Shown one piece after another: positions 24,658 through 37,263 of a stretch of 64,000 bases of DNA (position 1 is its first letter; each line of letters begins with the position of its first letter). The stretch is taken from positions 868,001-932,000 of the forward strand of contig CASHTG010000017.1 in NCBI GenBank assembly GCA_949357655.1, written 5' to 3'. A model generated the notes under the pieces. It saw only the letters and a program-made list of their open reading frames with translations. It was not told where the DNA came from and ran no database searches. The position numbers and the translations under genes are program-made. Origin of the DNA: Parascedosporium putredinis. Lineage: Eukaryota; Ascomycota; Sordariomycetes; Microascales; Microascaceae.

Positions 24658-25997
24658 CGCAAGCGTTTGCGAGAGCCAATACCCTTGAACTAGTTTTACT
24701 AAGGAATGGAAGCAGTGAAAGACCGAGGTGGGCTATGTTGAAAGGAATGGACGCCGGCCCTGAAAAAGAAAATCCGGAGCTGGCTGTTTAGATACAAGGA
24801 ATGACTAGGAGTGAGTGATTACAGACAATGGCCGTTAGAGTAACAGGAGAGGCATCTCAACCACCGATGCCTCACATGTGTGGGGGCCTCTTCTCTTAAG
24901 GTCCTCGTCCGCCTCCCACCCCGTCCCGCCCCTTTGCTCGGATCACCATCCTCGATCGAGCACTAGCAAGGACCACGCTCATTGATATCCATACTTTGTT
25001 TCGCATGGGAGCGGCCTTGCTTCCATCGGGGAAGCCAACAACGAATCAGCATCCAGTGACCGAAAATCGGGAATTATGAGGAAACAATCTCATAATTTGA
25101 CGACGAGGCAGGGTTTTGCTGGCTTAGACACGGTTCCCTATAATCGACGTGACCAACGGGAGAACCACTAGGAGCTCCCTGCATTATCGAACTCCCACCC
25201 CCAATCCCGGAAGGTTATTAGCATACTTTTTTCCCTCTTGTGATCCCGTGGTCTGGTGAGAAAGCGCAGTCGCAGTCTCGGGCCCCGATGCGCGGTTGCT
25301 GTTTGAGCCCTACGGTTGGCTGCCGCTAGCCAACGTTGGTTGATGCAAGTTGCGTCTTGTGATGGTGATTGGTTTTGGGCGGAGATGTGCGCGGGGGCTA
25401 ATTTGAGAAGGCGACCGCCAATGGGCAATGCCCAGCACCAAGCTCTCGCAGAGTGAGTGTGGAAACTCGGAGTTGGTGATTACCCATAAGACTGATAACA
25501 AGAGGATTAAAATCTTTTATCCTTTAAGAATTTGATAGGGGTTGGTCCAAACGACCCTAGCGTATAATCTTTTGTATAGGATAGAGGCGGCATGTCAAAG
25601 CTGTGTGTCTTTAGGACAATGCCTCCATCTTGACCCAGAGAGCTTATACTTGTGGCTGATCCCAACCGGAATATTCTCACCATAACTTCAAGATATATGA
25701 GGTCAAGCCCTCTCACTTATCTAGTATTTCGAGAATTCATATATTACCGCTAATGCTACAGCATGGAAGAAGCCGTGGGGGAATGTGCATTCTTATCCAG
25801 GATGACGATGCAATACGAGGATTGAAAGGAGAAAATGTAAATTGGCGGAAAAAGATAGAAAAGAGAGGACATGGAGTGAGTATATGCTAATGAATCTTAG
25901 CTACATAAGATGGAGATGAGATAATCTTCAAAGTATGACTGGAAACAAAAGAGATAGATGGGCAGAGATGCTGGCCATCCAAGACGCAGCAACATGC
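24658..25997. other. Gene-free spacer, AT-richer at 25,500-25,950
   Basis: Upstream region of the surface-protein gene and 3' flank of the GH64 gene. A 69-codon minus-strand frame at 25507-25716 reads smoothly but matches nothing I know. AT content is visibly higher than around it. No gene is called. Confidence 0.4.
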
Positions 25998-27156
25998 TCA
26001 GAACCCGCCGCCTACGCCAAGCGTAAGCAGCTTAGGTTCTGAATGAAATAGCGACCCAGACTGATCAATACCATCAGAAGGGCCGACATCATCGTAAGGA
26101 AAGGCATAGCCTCGGCTGGCGATGCTTGTTTCATGGCAAATTCTCGAGTAATGGTTTGTCACAGTTTCCTTGTAGTACCCTGGACCTTGGCGCCCTCGGG
26201 ATGCTCTTCGCCGGCCAAGAGCGTCGACCGGTTGAACCCGGCCGCCAAGCGAGCGCCCACATTACCCCGGAGCTCGGACCAGTCCGGGCCCCGACCAAAC
26301 GGCCCGGTGTCGCAGTTGAAGATATCTACTGCTGCCGGCTTAGGGAAGCCGCGCCCTACACCGCCATCGAAGGTGAGGAGGCCGTCGCCTGTCACGCGGC
26401 CGTTCACATTGCCCCAGTTCCCATTCTGGGTGTTGATGGTTATGGTGGCGCGTCGATACTTTTCCCACACCGCGTCGACATGGGCAGTGTAGTAGTCCTT
26501 GAACAACGAACCACCCGAGGCGACGATGCCAGAGTTTGGGCTCAGGGCGCGAAGGTTGGACCCGTTGGATTTGCGCACGACCAGCTTGGACCAACCGGCC
26601 TTATCCCGGGCATCCTGCTCGAGGAGCTTGGCGCACACGGTGTCCAAGGCCGTTGGGGAAGCCCTTCCACGGTCATCTTTTCGCCGGCCTTGGTCTCGAG
26701 GGTGAGGGAGACGGGGATGCTCACAAAGTCAACGTAGGAGACGTTGACGAAGAGCTGGAAGTCGTTGTAGGTGAACTCTGCGAAACCCCAGCTTAGGTTG
26801 TAGTTGGGGTCCGAAGGGTTATGGACAGAGGGCTCTACAATGGCAGGGCCGGGGTTGATGAGAAAGGTGAGGGGGCCGTCTTCGCAAAACCAGATACGGG
26901 CTCCGGCTAAGCGCGGGACGGTAACGGTTCTAGCGCTACCGGGCGCACCAAGCGAGATGGCGCAGTTGATGGGCAGAGGGCTCAGAATGGCGCCCGGCGA
27001 CTGCGGGTAGTATGCGCTTACACCGTCTGACTGGAGAAAGAAGGGCACCCCGCCTTTGTCGATGGCTAATCCGGTGATGTGGGCGTAGAGGTTGTTCGAT
27101 CTCGTGTTATTCTTGAGCACGATGTTGAGAGTGGGGTCGGTTCCGGAGGGCGCCAT
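25998..27156 (-). CDS. GH64 beta-1,3-glucanase (thaumatin-like fold)
   Basis: Endo-beta-1,3-glucanase of glycoside hydrolase family 64, which cleaves laminarin-type glucan. It reads through without an intron from the ATG at 27156 to a TGA at 25998, about 386 residues, the usual family length. Features in order: TLNIVLKNNTRSNNLYAHIT, VPFFLQSDGVSAYYPQSPG, the ISLGAPGSARTVTVP strand, IWFCEDGPLTFLINPGP, and WGFAEFTYN...VNVSYVDFVSIP, which carry the Glu and Asp expected to be catalytic. The C-terminus reads YAFPYDDVGPSDGIDQSG and ends LTLGVGGGF. Two breaks (near 26660 and near 26188) each fit one missing base. There is no signal peptide at this start, as in several fungal GH64 proteins. Coding-like sequence continues upstream in the same frame to about 27250 and an ATG lies at 27337, so a spliced N-terminal extension is possible. 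Confidence 0.85.
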
Positions 27157-29889
27157 GGCTTTGAATACCTGCTTTGCGGAAGACTCGGCCGCGGGTGCGA
27201 GTTTCTTTTGCTCTTCGACGGGGGCGCCGGTTGTGCCAGGGCTCTGCGCGAGCTGCTAGTGTTTCTTTAGGTTCGTTTCGAGAGATAGACTGGTTAACTT
27301 TGCCCCGGAGGCGAGTGACGATGCTCTTGAGCTTCATTGGTATGACAAGGTACGTTCTAGATTGTGATGGCTAAGAAGGCTAGAGATATAGAAGGCGTCT
27401 ACGAGAAGTGCAGGGAAGCTATTGCAAGAAAAGGCAAAAGGAAGGAGGAAGACAGGATAGGATTAGAAAAAGTAGTCGCGGGATATAGATTGTTGGGAAT
27501 GGGGCTCTAGGAGCCTGTATTTGAAGTTGAGAGTATCACTACATTGACCTGGAAGAGTTGGCGAGCTGAGGGAGAGCTGAGGGAGGTGACGAGGTGCCCA
27601 ACTTGTCGGCGCGCGCCAGCCTCGACAGCTCAATCTGCGACATACGCAAAGGACGGGATCCTCTGGTGACCTTTCTTGCAACCTTGCAAGGGTAGTGAGG
27701 AGGTTGGCGTGTCTCAGCAGCAAAAGAAAAAGAAAAGGGTAAAAAAGAAGCTGAAGCTGAACAGCAGGTGAGCCTTTTCGAGAGGCTGGTGGAGGTAAAG
27801 GTGATCACAGCTGCTGATTCCAAGGGGGATCCAAGGGACATGCAAGGTCGAAATAAACAGGTTGATACTAATGGTGAAGAGAGAGAGAGTCGGGCGTAGG
27901 TGAACCTGGCGAATCGCGCATCACGGAGGTCATCCTGGGACTCGATCAGGAAACATGGGGCTCACTTCGGAATTTGAGCTGGTATCATCCAATCCAACCG
28001 ATGATGCTAGCCCGCCGGGGGCGCAAGTTTCCACTGGGAATTCCCTGGTCGCCGTCGCAATTGTCAAGCTCCACTTCTTCTTCATCCATGATGGCGCACT
28101 CCGCTGTCTGATGCAGAAACGTAGTGTCAGTCGATGTCACCTTTTTTCTCTTTTTTTTTTTCCCTCCCTTTCCTTGCTCGCCAGTTTTGCCCTGTATTCT
28201 TATCGATGGCGCCCCCGGCACCCTACAAGCAGGAAAGCAGAGCTAAAGAGCGTAGCGTCGCGGGCTCTTGTCGGCATCAGGTGACGTCACGAAGATGGAC
28301 TCGAACAGGCCTGGTCGGAACCTTGACGGTCCACTCCGGTCGACAACTTCCCTCCCTGGCTCACCAAGTAATATTCAATAGCAATATTGTCACCGAACCT
28401 GGTTTCCCATCTCTCGGCTCTATTTCGCACGGCACCCCCTTTAGATGCAATCTCGGGTCACCCGTCGACCGCACCGCGAATCCGGGCCCAACCTCGTGCC
28501 CACACGGAGGGTCGCAACGGCATGCGGAGGGGGACCCATGGCCGTCACACAATTTTCCCCTTCTAGAAATTCATTTTCCCACCTCTCCTCTCCGTTGCCC
28601 CGTTTTCCTTTGCGAGAATCTTCATGTTCCCTTGTGCTTTTTTTTTCCCTTCAAGGTGCTTGAACCCATGACCCACCACATCATGACTGTTGCGATACTG
28701 TTCATCAAATGCTCCTTTGTGAGGAGCTACAACATCACGCCCGTGCTCCGTCGAGGGCAGATGCTCGATGCAAGATGCCCCATCCGGAGGCACCATGTGT
28801 TACCGCGTCTACGCTTGTTCTACGATCTTACACTTGACTCATCGTTCCATCCGTGCGGTGTAAAAGGAGTGCGTCTTCAAAAGATCATGCTCAAGTTTAC
28901 ATGTGTAGACAAAAGGACGAAAAAGAGGGGCCCGGCTAGTAACGGATGTTGGAGATATCATAACTCATCGCATCCTACAGCCTGAGAAGCTCACTCTCTA
29001 ACTAAGCATATGAGAAGCTTTGCTCCTGGCTCTCGTGTATGAAAACGTCCACGAACCCTCAACCATTATCTATGATCTTAAGCTACGAAAACATCATATC
29101 AAGCAAAGTGAGTACGGGGCTCATTGTCTATATTGGCTGATAATGGAACTTCGGGGTACGGCTCATGACTAGGCCACGTAGAGGAGGCCACCTCAGAGAA
29201 AAATAAGTCTTGCATTGCCCACAATGTAGAAGCGGATGCAAAGGTTCCAGGGGCGGATTACCTTCTGGGTGCATCGTAAGGTTGCAGGGGAAACTCGACT
29301 TGCTGGGATTTAGTGATCCACACCTATTCGCGAGCTATGGAGAATATAAGGTTGGGACGTGACGACATTGGAATGGATCAATGATTATGAGAGTAAAAGT
29401 AGCGATATGACAGGCCCGTGGTATTAGTAGGAAAAGATGATGAAAAAGAAAAATCCGACAAGCTCAATAACTGAAAAATGCAATGCCCATGCCTATGATC
29501 CAGTGGATTGCTATAGCGAGATAGCAACCTTCCAAGTTGTAGTGTCTGTTTCCCACCTGGACTCTGATAACCGATATTGATGCCCATATGGGGCCCTCAA
29601 GTGCGTGGCGTGTCTGGGGGCGCACGCGCGCGTGTGTCTCTTAATGTCAACTTCACCTCAGCTGACATTGAGAGAAGAGCCGATATTAGAATTTTGCCAC
29701 GCACCCTCTCTTATTCAACCTCCGATCGAGAACTTGCCGGTTGGATCCTCTACTACACCGACAACAATCCGTTCTTGACCCGTAAACCTCACAGGATACT
29801 AGAGGGCTTTGCTCACTGCGTGGGAGCCTGCCTGCGACCAAAGAGCCTTCGGAAGAAACCACCAATCCAATCCACAAAGATGGTTCGAA
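27157..29889. other. Gene-poor spacer upstream of the GH64 gene
   Basis: The first 180 bp may hold a 5' exon of the GH64 gene (a minus-strand frame starting MKLKSIVTRLRGK at 27337, out of phase with the main frame). A 283-codon plus-strand frame at 28134-28985 has no recognisable domain and is low in coding character. Nothing else was seen. Confidence 0.4.
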
Positions 29890-30756
29890 TTATGGTGGAT
29901 ATCCAACCCCTTGGTTTATCCTCTTTGGCGCAGAAGGCTCATCGCTCGCGGGGACTGGTGTCGTAGCGCCTAGACGCCGTCTTAGCAGAGTTCCTGGACT
30001 TGAGTGTGTTGCAGTCGTAGACGCACGCTCAGTTGTACCATTCTCACGCTCCCCCAGGCCGGCGGCGGCCTTGGTGTCTTGGGCCTAGAAACTCGGCGAC
30101 ATCGGTTAGCATCAATCCGTGGCAAACTGAATCCTTTACCTCCGCAAGCAAAGCCCGGGGTACACGAGTCCGCTAAACGTAATTCGAGGTTTCGGCGGGT
30201 TTAACTATACCTCTGGAGGGCCACTCTTGATGAGATTGTCCGTCGAGTCGTGGTGAACATTCACATAATCGCCGTCGGATATGGCGCCCTGCTCCGCGGC
30301 CTCGGCGCCGTTTTGGTGCTCGTGGGAAATGACATCATTGGCGGTTTTGGAAGTCGCGGACGAGGCTGTCGCCTTCAGCACGTTGTTCTGGTTGCCCGCT
30401 GAGTCGGTGACTAGATAATTGGCCAAAACCACGGAATCAATAATGCTGCTCAACTCCTTCATTCAAGAAACATCCAACATGGAAAGGGCCGGCGGCCGGC
30501 GCCCGTTGAAGCTTACCTGTTGGAGAGTCCTCCTTCAGCACCCACCAGTTTCCCGTTCCGACTCTAAATTTGTACTGGATTTCCGTGCCCGGCTCAACAC
30601 TGCACGTATGAGAGAAGGAATGTACGCCGTCCGAACCGGTGGTATACACCATTTCCTGAGCCGTCCATGGTGGCTTGTAAAGGTGCCCGCAACGAAAAGT
30701 GGCGGTTGCGTGCCCGGTTTCCGATAGGTGATGGTAATGGGTAGCTTGCCCGTCAT
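29890..30756 (-). CDS. CBM48/AMPK-type glycogen-binding-module protein (Crp1/Mdg1-like)
   Basis: Three exons: 30517-30756, 30211-30410 and 29890-30084, with introns of 106 and 126 nt. About 211 residues. The N-terminal 85 residues form a CBM48-type module as in AMPK beta subunits and the yeast Crp1/Mdg1 proteins: start MTGKLPITITYRKPGTQPPL, then FVAGTFT, PPWTAQEMVY, EPGTEIQYKFRVGTGNWWVL, and after the first intron DSAGNQNNVL. The Trp residues and the GxWWVL segment are those that contact glucan in this fold. The rest is an Ala/Ser/Thr-rich, probably disordered tail. A glucan- or glycogen-binding adaptor is likely; no enzyme domain is present. One frame break near 30678 (acaag) falls between FVAGTFT and PPW. 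An unspliced reading would stop inside intron 2. Confidence 0.75.
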
Positions 30757-32599
30757 CTCCGGATGAGAGAGCTCTGACTCGGCTCCACTTCAAATCACGC
30801 CGGCGGATTGAGCCTCGATGGAAGAGGGGTGGCGATGGACAAGAAGCAGCAGGAAATAAAACGACGAACAATTGCAGGAGGGGGACGGAAAGGGAAGGGA
30901 AAAAAAAAGGAAGGGAAGCCGTTCACACTAGAGGGTGGTCGTCTCTGGCGTGCTGATTTGGGCGAGATCAGATGATATCGCGGAGTTCACAGCCGTGGGG
31001 TCTAAAGACTGGGACAGAAATAAATTGTATGAGCGTGCGTATCGCCGATAAGGGGCGGGGTGGGACAGTGACGGGATAATATGCCTAGATGGATCAATTC
31101 AATTCACGGGACAAGGACGGACAAGCCAAGCGCAACCAAGGATGACGGGCAACAATAGTGCCTAACAAGGCGAGTGTGAAGACGGGCGTGTTCGCCAGGA
31201 ACAAGCTGTTGCGGCACCACTGGCTAAAATAGCGTGCGTGCTCTTGCATGAGAAAATCAAGCTTTGGCCTCGAGTAATACAAGTAATACAGGATAACGCC
31301 AGGGTAAGAGCGACACGGCGGAACTGGCAGACTCCCGACTACATGAAATCATATATGCATTGATCGACTGTATGGATGCAAGACGAGAATTGGGTGCCCC
31401 AAGAGATAATTTCGATCGACTCCGTCGAATCCCATTCTGACAAGGCTCACTTGATGACACGATTGACGAAAGCTCTCGGGCTAATAAAGGGCCCAAAGGC
31501 GGCTCAAACCCAACTGGGCTCCAGAGTTGATGTCTCAAGTGAGACAGGTGCTCATGCTAACGAAGTGCCTCAGTGGATCGTGACTAAGGCCTTCAGCTCA
31601 GCCCGAGGCTGCCCAGCCCCCTCCACAACAAATGGCTTTGTTGAAGGGACAAGGCGAGCGATTCGTGCGTGGCCATGGCAAGCTTCGTGTGTTCACCTGG
31701 GGCCTTTCACCGTCTTCTTCCCTCTGGCTTGTCGTGTGAGTTGGGCAGGAACTGAACAACGAAGTGTTTGGTTTTCTGCAAACAAGTGGATCAGAGCGCC
31801 TGAGACTTGAGCATTGGCACCAAGTAATATTTCGGGCTTGATTTCGAGTAGCAGTCCTCTGGAGACCATGTGGGTGTGAAGTAAACCCGAAGGTGAGCTC
31901 TCATTGTCTTCATGTTGATTGTTCGCTGTTTAGGATCTAATAATCCGCCTCTCGGTGGTACCTGCTAGCGGGTCTTGATGCAGCAGCATTACCGTGTGGC
32001 TGCATACCGGGAGACAATTGGCCTTTGATCCTTTAATGCATACAAGCATACCGAAAACAAGGTGCCCACACCGAGACCGACCACCATGCATTATGTAACA
32101 TTATGCCCCACTCTGTTTTTCTGATGATGATGGCTCCCCATTGCCTAACAAGCAGTGGATGGTGGGGTGCGGTGACGCCAAAAGCTCAATATTGCCCAGC
32201 TCAATAGCAACCTCACCTGTGATCCGCACAAAGAGACGTCGTGTATTGATGTTCAATGGCATACCTCGCCTGGTAAGAATCTGTAATGATAGTGCTCTTG
32301 ACTTGACGGACTCGACTCTCTCTCGTCCTCGTCCCCGCGCTTGCCCGCCCCAACTACTCTCAAATCACCGTTCATCCACAATCGACCGCCGTTAGTAATA
32401 GACACTTGTGAGAATTCCCTTATCCGCCTTCGCACTTTACCAGTCTTTCCTGGTCATGTTAGCTTTCCAAAGGGGCATTCTTGCTCTACCCTATCTGAAT
32501 TCCGACTAGGCTGGCAAGGCGAATTTTGCAGGGCAGGACATCGCCCAGCCTGAAGGACCAAAGCTAGAAGCTAACAAATCATTCTAAGGCTAAGCAACC
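30757..32599. other. Divergent intergenic region
   Basis: 1.8 kb between the start codons of the CBM48 gene and the Iwr1 gene. No supportable gene. The segment 32300-32580, just upstream of the Iwr1 gene, is pyrimidine-rich and promoter-like. Confidence 0.45.
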
Positions 32600-34220
32600 A
32601 TGTCCGTTCCACCTGAGATTATTCGCGTCAAGAGAAAGAGGGACGATGAGAGCATCCCCGTAGCATTTCTTCGTATGTCATGTTTTCCCGGTCCTCTTGC
32701 CAACAGCTGGGCTTCGCGGACTGTACCACAGCTATATGGATAGCTAACGATGCCTAGAGCTTGATGAGACCACGAAGAGGCACTGTAGTGGGAATTGGGT
32801 TTACCAAAGGCGGGATCCTGAGGTTCAACTCGCCAACCGTATCATTCGTCCCGTCATCCATAGTTCTAAAGCCCATGGAGCTCCCGCGGAGGGCAAACAG
32901 CACGATGACTTGGCAGAAGCAACGGAGGCGGCTGCTGCGCAGCGCCAGTTCTTCATGTCCAAAGCCTCTTTTACCAAAATCTCCGAGGTTCCTGGGGAGA
33001 TCTCTTCCAAAAAAGACGCCAAGGGACTGCAATATTCATCGAACGTGATTCTACAAAGGCCCGTCAAGGCTCGGTGCTGGAAAATGCGGCATCTCTTGAT
33101 CACGCAGCACTCGCGACTCTTCAAGCCTCTGAACAATCACAATCGGGAGAAGGCCATGGCAGCCGTAACCAAGAGGCTAAGAAGTTGAAGCGCCCGGGCA
33201 AGCTTGTCCGGGACCAGCCCAGGACTTCCGAGGCGGAGAAGGTGGACGAACCGCCCACTCTCCCACAATATCACCATGACATGGAACGCCTTGCCTCCGA
33301 GATGGGGGCGTGGACAATGAACGAGATCCAAAGGAACCTGGACCAACGCGGGAGCCAATCTTCTAACCAACGTCCGGTGCCTAAGCCCGCGGGTGCACGC
33401 TCAACCCCGAGCTTGAAACCCAAAGTGCCAGCTCAGCGGTACGCCGAGCGCCATCCGCAGGCAAAGGCCGCCGTTCCCGTTGCTTCTACGCCTTCTCAGG
33501 GAAGAACCCCTAGTGGCCAGAAAGCAGAGGATGCCTTGGATACGGAAATGGATATGGATGGCGATTGGATAGAGGAGATTTACCAGCGCGTACCTGCTTC
33601 CAAGCTCGATGCAACGGTGCCGCTCAAGGACGTTGGGGTGATTCGCTTTGAAGACGACAAAGAAGAGCAATTCTTCTATGGTGCCGGAGATGGTGATTCG
33701 GATGCCGAGCAGTGGGAAGATGAGGAGGATGAGAACGGTGAGTTAACCCCCTCCCCCTCTCCCCACCCTCTTCTGGTCCGGCTCCCTCCACCCCGCTTCT
33801 CGAGTGTTGGTGCCCATCTATCGTTCATTCCTCGACTCAGGATGAAGGTGAAAGGTGTCCCAATCCACGATAGTACGGAATCTTTGCACAACGTGGGTAA
33901 TAGTGCGCAAATTACTAACATGCGGGGCCATTTTCGTTCCAACACCAACCCTAGCCGAGGACTATTATGGAGCCGATTACCCCGAGGATGAGGTAGATGC
34001 AGACGACGAATTTGACCGAAACGCATACAAGTATCGAACAGGAAATGCCTCTGATGAGGAAGAATATGATCTCCAAGACTACAACGACGCCGAAGATGAA
34101 TTCAACGAATATGAGGACGAGGATGGCAATGGTCACATCGTGTCAGGAGAAGACCCTGAAATTGCCATCCGCAAGATTCGTCAGTTTTTGAGCAAGCATC
34201 GCAACGGCGGTGTGCATTAG
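32600..34220 (+). CDS. IWR1: Iwr1-like RNA polymerase II nuclear import factor
   Basis: Homologue of yeast Iwr1, which binds assembled RNA polymerase II and supplies the nuclear localisation signal for its import. Three exons: 32600-32672, 32758-33737 and 33955-34220, with introns of 85 and 217 nt. About 439 residues. The N-terminus MSVPPEIIRVKRKRDDESIP carries the conserved basic NLS (VKRKRDDE) and is followed by VAFLQLDE and WVYQRRD. The middle is Pro/Lys/Gln-rich linker. Near residue 285 comes DGDWIEEIYQRVP, then VGVIRFED. The C-terminal Iwr1 signature (YYGADYPEDEVDADDEFDR) starts exon 3, followed by an acidic DEEEYDLQDYNDAEDEF. One frame break near 33030 (ggactgcaat) lies in the linker. 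Confidence 0.92.
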
Positions 34221-37200
34221 CATTGAAGACACGCAACGCATTCCAACCCCGGCCCGAGTGCAAGGTAGCAGCTTCCTACGGGGTCATGAGGGAAGCAAGG
34301 AATATTCCAAGGCGCTTGCAGCATGATGGATGGCATTGGCAGTGACAAAACAAGCCAATCTAGTAAAGTCGATTGACTTGACCTGGTCCGTTGCGAGGTC
34401 GCCCCTAGGAAGTGACGAGGAGGGTGCAAGGACAGTGGCCAGGTGATTGAAACAAAGCGCGGGAGGCGCGGGTTGGCAGACTCCGTCCGGACCCGGCAGT
34501 CTGGGACGGCCGTCCCTCTTTAGGGTATCGTCCAATCTGGTTTGACAGAGACAATGCGAGTTGACAAAGAAAACCATGCCAACGTAGCCCCGAATCAGAA
34601 GCGAGAATTGCGTCTGCACGGCCAAGCGCCCGCCTTTTATTTCTCCTCTCGGATGAGGGGACGCTTCCGTTGGCCTCGTGTTGTTTGCCTACCTTTCAAC
34701 CCCCTTGTCCCCCTGCCATCCTCGCTCTTTCAGCCCTCTTCTCCTCCTCGCCCCCGCTTCGTGACTTCTCGATAGTTCACGCGTGCCCACGTCGAATACC
34801 TCCTACTATTACCTCCCATTTTGCCTTTAGCCATGCATATCTAGGCTGTCGGTTGGATCTACAAGTAGGAGATATCCACAATCCCAATTTACTGGGCATC
34901 TTTTCACCTTGGCCTCCTCCCCTCGCTCGCACACCACCAACACTGTACACCCCATATGCAGGCTAGCTGTGCTCCTTCTGACACACGTCAATAACTTGTT
35001 AAATTTGGCCGCGTCTTGCCCAGAGGCGACAGGAACCATGCCGTTGTTGTGGGGAAGTACTAGTACCATCTTGGCTCATTGTTTTCATCGCCACGCCGTC
35101 AAGCTCCGTCCTTCTCCCTTTTGTCCTCCTTCGTGTCCTTCCGCTTGATCTCTCGATTTCCCTTCCTCGTCTATCGGTGCATGACAGGTCGGCCTTACAG
35201 CCCGAGCCACAATGATCGCTTCCCACCCCTCGTTAGACAAGCGCGCTTCTGCAATTTTCACGCACCTTCCTTTCCTTTCCCGCCCCCAAGCGCCTGCGAT
35301 GGCCATGGCGATACCGAAAGGCCAATCGGAAGTGGAAAGGCCAGGGCATTTTTGAAACTCGGGTGCTGGGTATTTACTCCTAGACGATGGCATACGCACG
35401 CTTCTTCGAGACTGTTTTCAGGCTGGGAGGGGATCGAAGAAGGCATGGGTCAGGAGGGGGTGGCTTTGCAAAGGTAGGGAAGTCCTAGAAAGGAAAGGGG
35501 ACGGCAGAGGGAATGGGCGAGCAAGGGGGAAATGCTGTTGGTGCCGGAGCCTTTTCCCCATCCCTTCCCAACGCTGTTGGTTCGAAGTCCCGTTGCCACC
35601 ACGAAGCTGCCCGCCTGGGGAAATGGTGAATTCCCCGCCCCTTTTTTTCATCCGCTCCTCTTCAATGCTTTTCATTTCCCATGTCCTTTACTTTAGATAT
35701 GCCTAGACTAGAAACTACGGAGTCCCGGGGAAGTCTTTCTCCATCAACGGCGGCACTCTCGCTCGGGCGAAAGAGGATGGATGGTTTCGTAGATGTCCTT
35801 CGTCCCTTGTTGTGCTTACTTCTTTCCTCAGCTGGGCTGCAGCGTCGGGGAGGTGCTGCCGCAAATCAATATCACCCTTCCTTTTGTTCTTCCCCTTCCT
35901 TTTCTTCTTCCTCATTCTTCAAGATGGCGTGCGTGCGCCCGCCATGTATCCGCTGTCACGCTCGTCGCCGGCTGTCGAGAGGCGAGAGAGAGAGAGAGCC
36001 CAGGCGCAAAAGCAAGGAAGAAAGCCGTGCTAGCTTGAAGGAAGTGACGCTGAGCCCATGAATTGGCCGAAAAAGAGGCGCAATAAGCAAGAACACACGC
36101 GTTGATGGAGCAAAGATGGCTCAACCTCGCGGACAAGAACGGCGCGGTGCAGTATTAGCAAGGGATACGATGCATGCATTGGGCTACAACAAAATCTTGT
36201 ATTAGCCTCGTCGGCTTTGGCCTTGTATTCTGCCCTGAGCGATCCTCCTGTACTTGTTTAAAATCTCCGGGTTGAAGATTTACAATCCGACCATATATCT
36301 GGGGTGCTTGGCAGGCATAATTCATCATCCACGTATTTTGAGCCTTTGCCCTCCCAAGTCCTTCCCTTGCTCTCGATTGTTCCAAGTTCCGCCAACACCG
36401 ATAGCCGCCCATTCCATATTACATAGAAAGATGTCCCGTCCTTCCGAGCTAGAAAGCAAAAGAGCTGGGATAGAGGGAGAGAGAGAGAAAAGAGAGCGAG
36501 AACAAACAAAGGAACAGCAGAAGCAGCAAAAAAGGAAACATGGGCAATAGAGTAAGTGGGCGGCATGCAGAAAAGAAATGCACGGTTTGGGGGAAACTGA
36601 GGCCATGATCTGAATCATAATGTCTCTCATCGAGACAATATGTTCGCTTTGACATCTTTCTCGCCCTTTTCCCGTGTTCCAGCGGCCCTGCTCCACCCAG
36701 TCTCAGTCAAATAGAGGCCCTTTCCTCTAGTATTGCGCTTGCCGAAAAGAAAAAGAAAAAGGAAGCAAAAAGAAAAGTGCAGAATGATGATACGCCGACC
36801 GTTTCTCCTAGTGTACTCCCCGTGCCCCCAAGTAGCAAACAACCTAGCCCGACCGTGAAAACAAGGAAAGAAAAAGAAGAGAGAAAGAGAACAGTAAAAA
36901 CAAGACAACCCAGACATAGTTTCCGCCGCAGGTATGAACAAAAGAGATGATGCAAAAGGATAGAGAAGGAGAAACGGCAAGAGACCTCGAGAGAAAGTCC
37001 CATGCCTGGACTAGACGAGGAGTTTGTTTCCCCCGTCGTGCGTGTTGCTGCAGCAGGATATCCTCTATAATGAAACCTGGGCGGAAGAAGACAACAAATA
37101 GACCTCGCGATCTGGTATCGATTTGGTGGTGACGAGAAGGAAAGGAAAAAGAAAGAATTAAAAGTAGGTTATGATGGGGTCATCGCTTCCTGGTCCCGCC

Positions 37201-37263
37201 TCTGGCTGGGACTGGTTTCGTTGTTGAGAGCAGCGGCGATCCACCGCGATGGATCTAAGATTC
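34221..37263. other. 3-kb gene-free spacer with low-complexity sequence
   Basis: No coding candidate. Pyrimidine-rich blocks on the plus strand (34690-34780, 35080-35280, 35870-35920), purine-rich blocks at 36470-36550 and 36850-37000, and several ttcc/ttct runs. Between a plus-strand and a minus-strand 3' end, so much of this may be untranslated or antisense RNA. Confidence 0.45.

Noticed and set aside
25507..25716. 69-codon minus-strand frame in AT-rich spacer
   Set aside because: Reads smoothly but has no homologue I recognise, no splice context and is within the range of chance.
28134..28985. 283-codon plus-strand frame
   Set aside because: No domain, unusual composition starting in a T-rich run, no promoter or homologue recognised.
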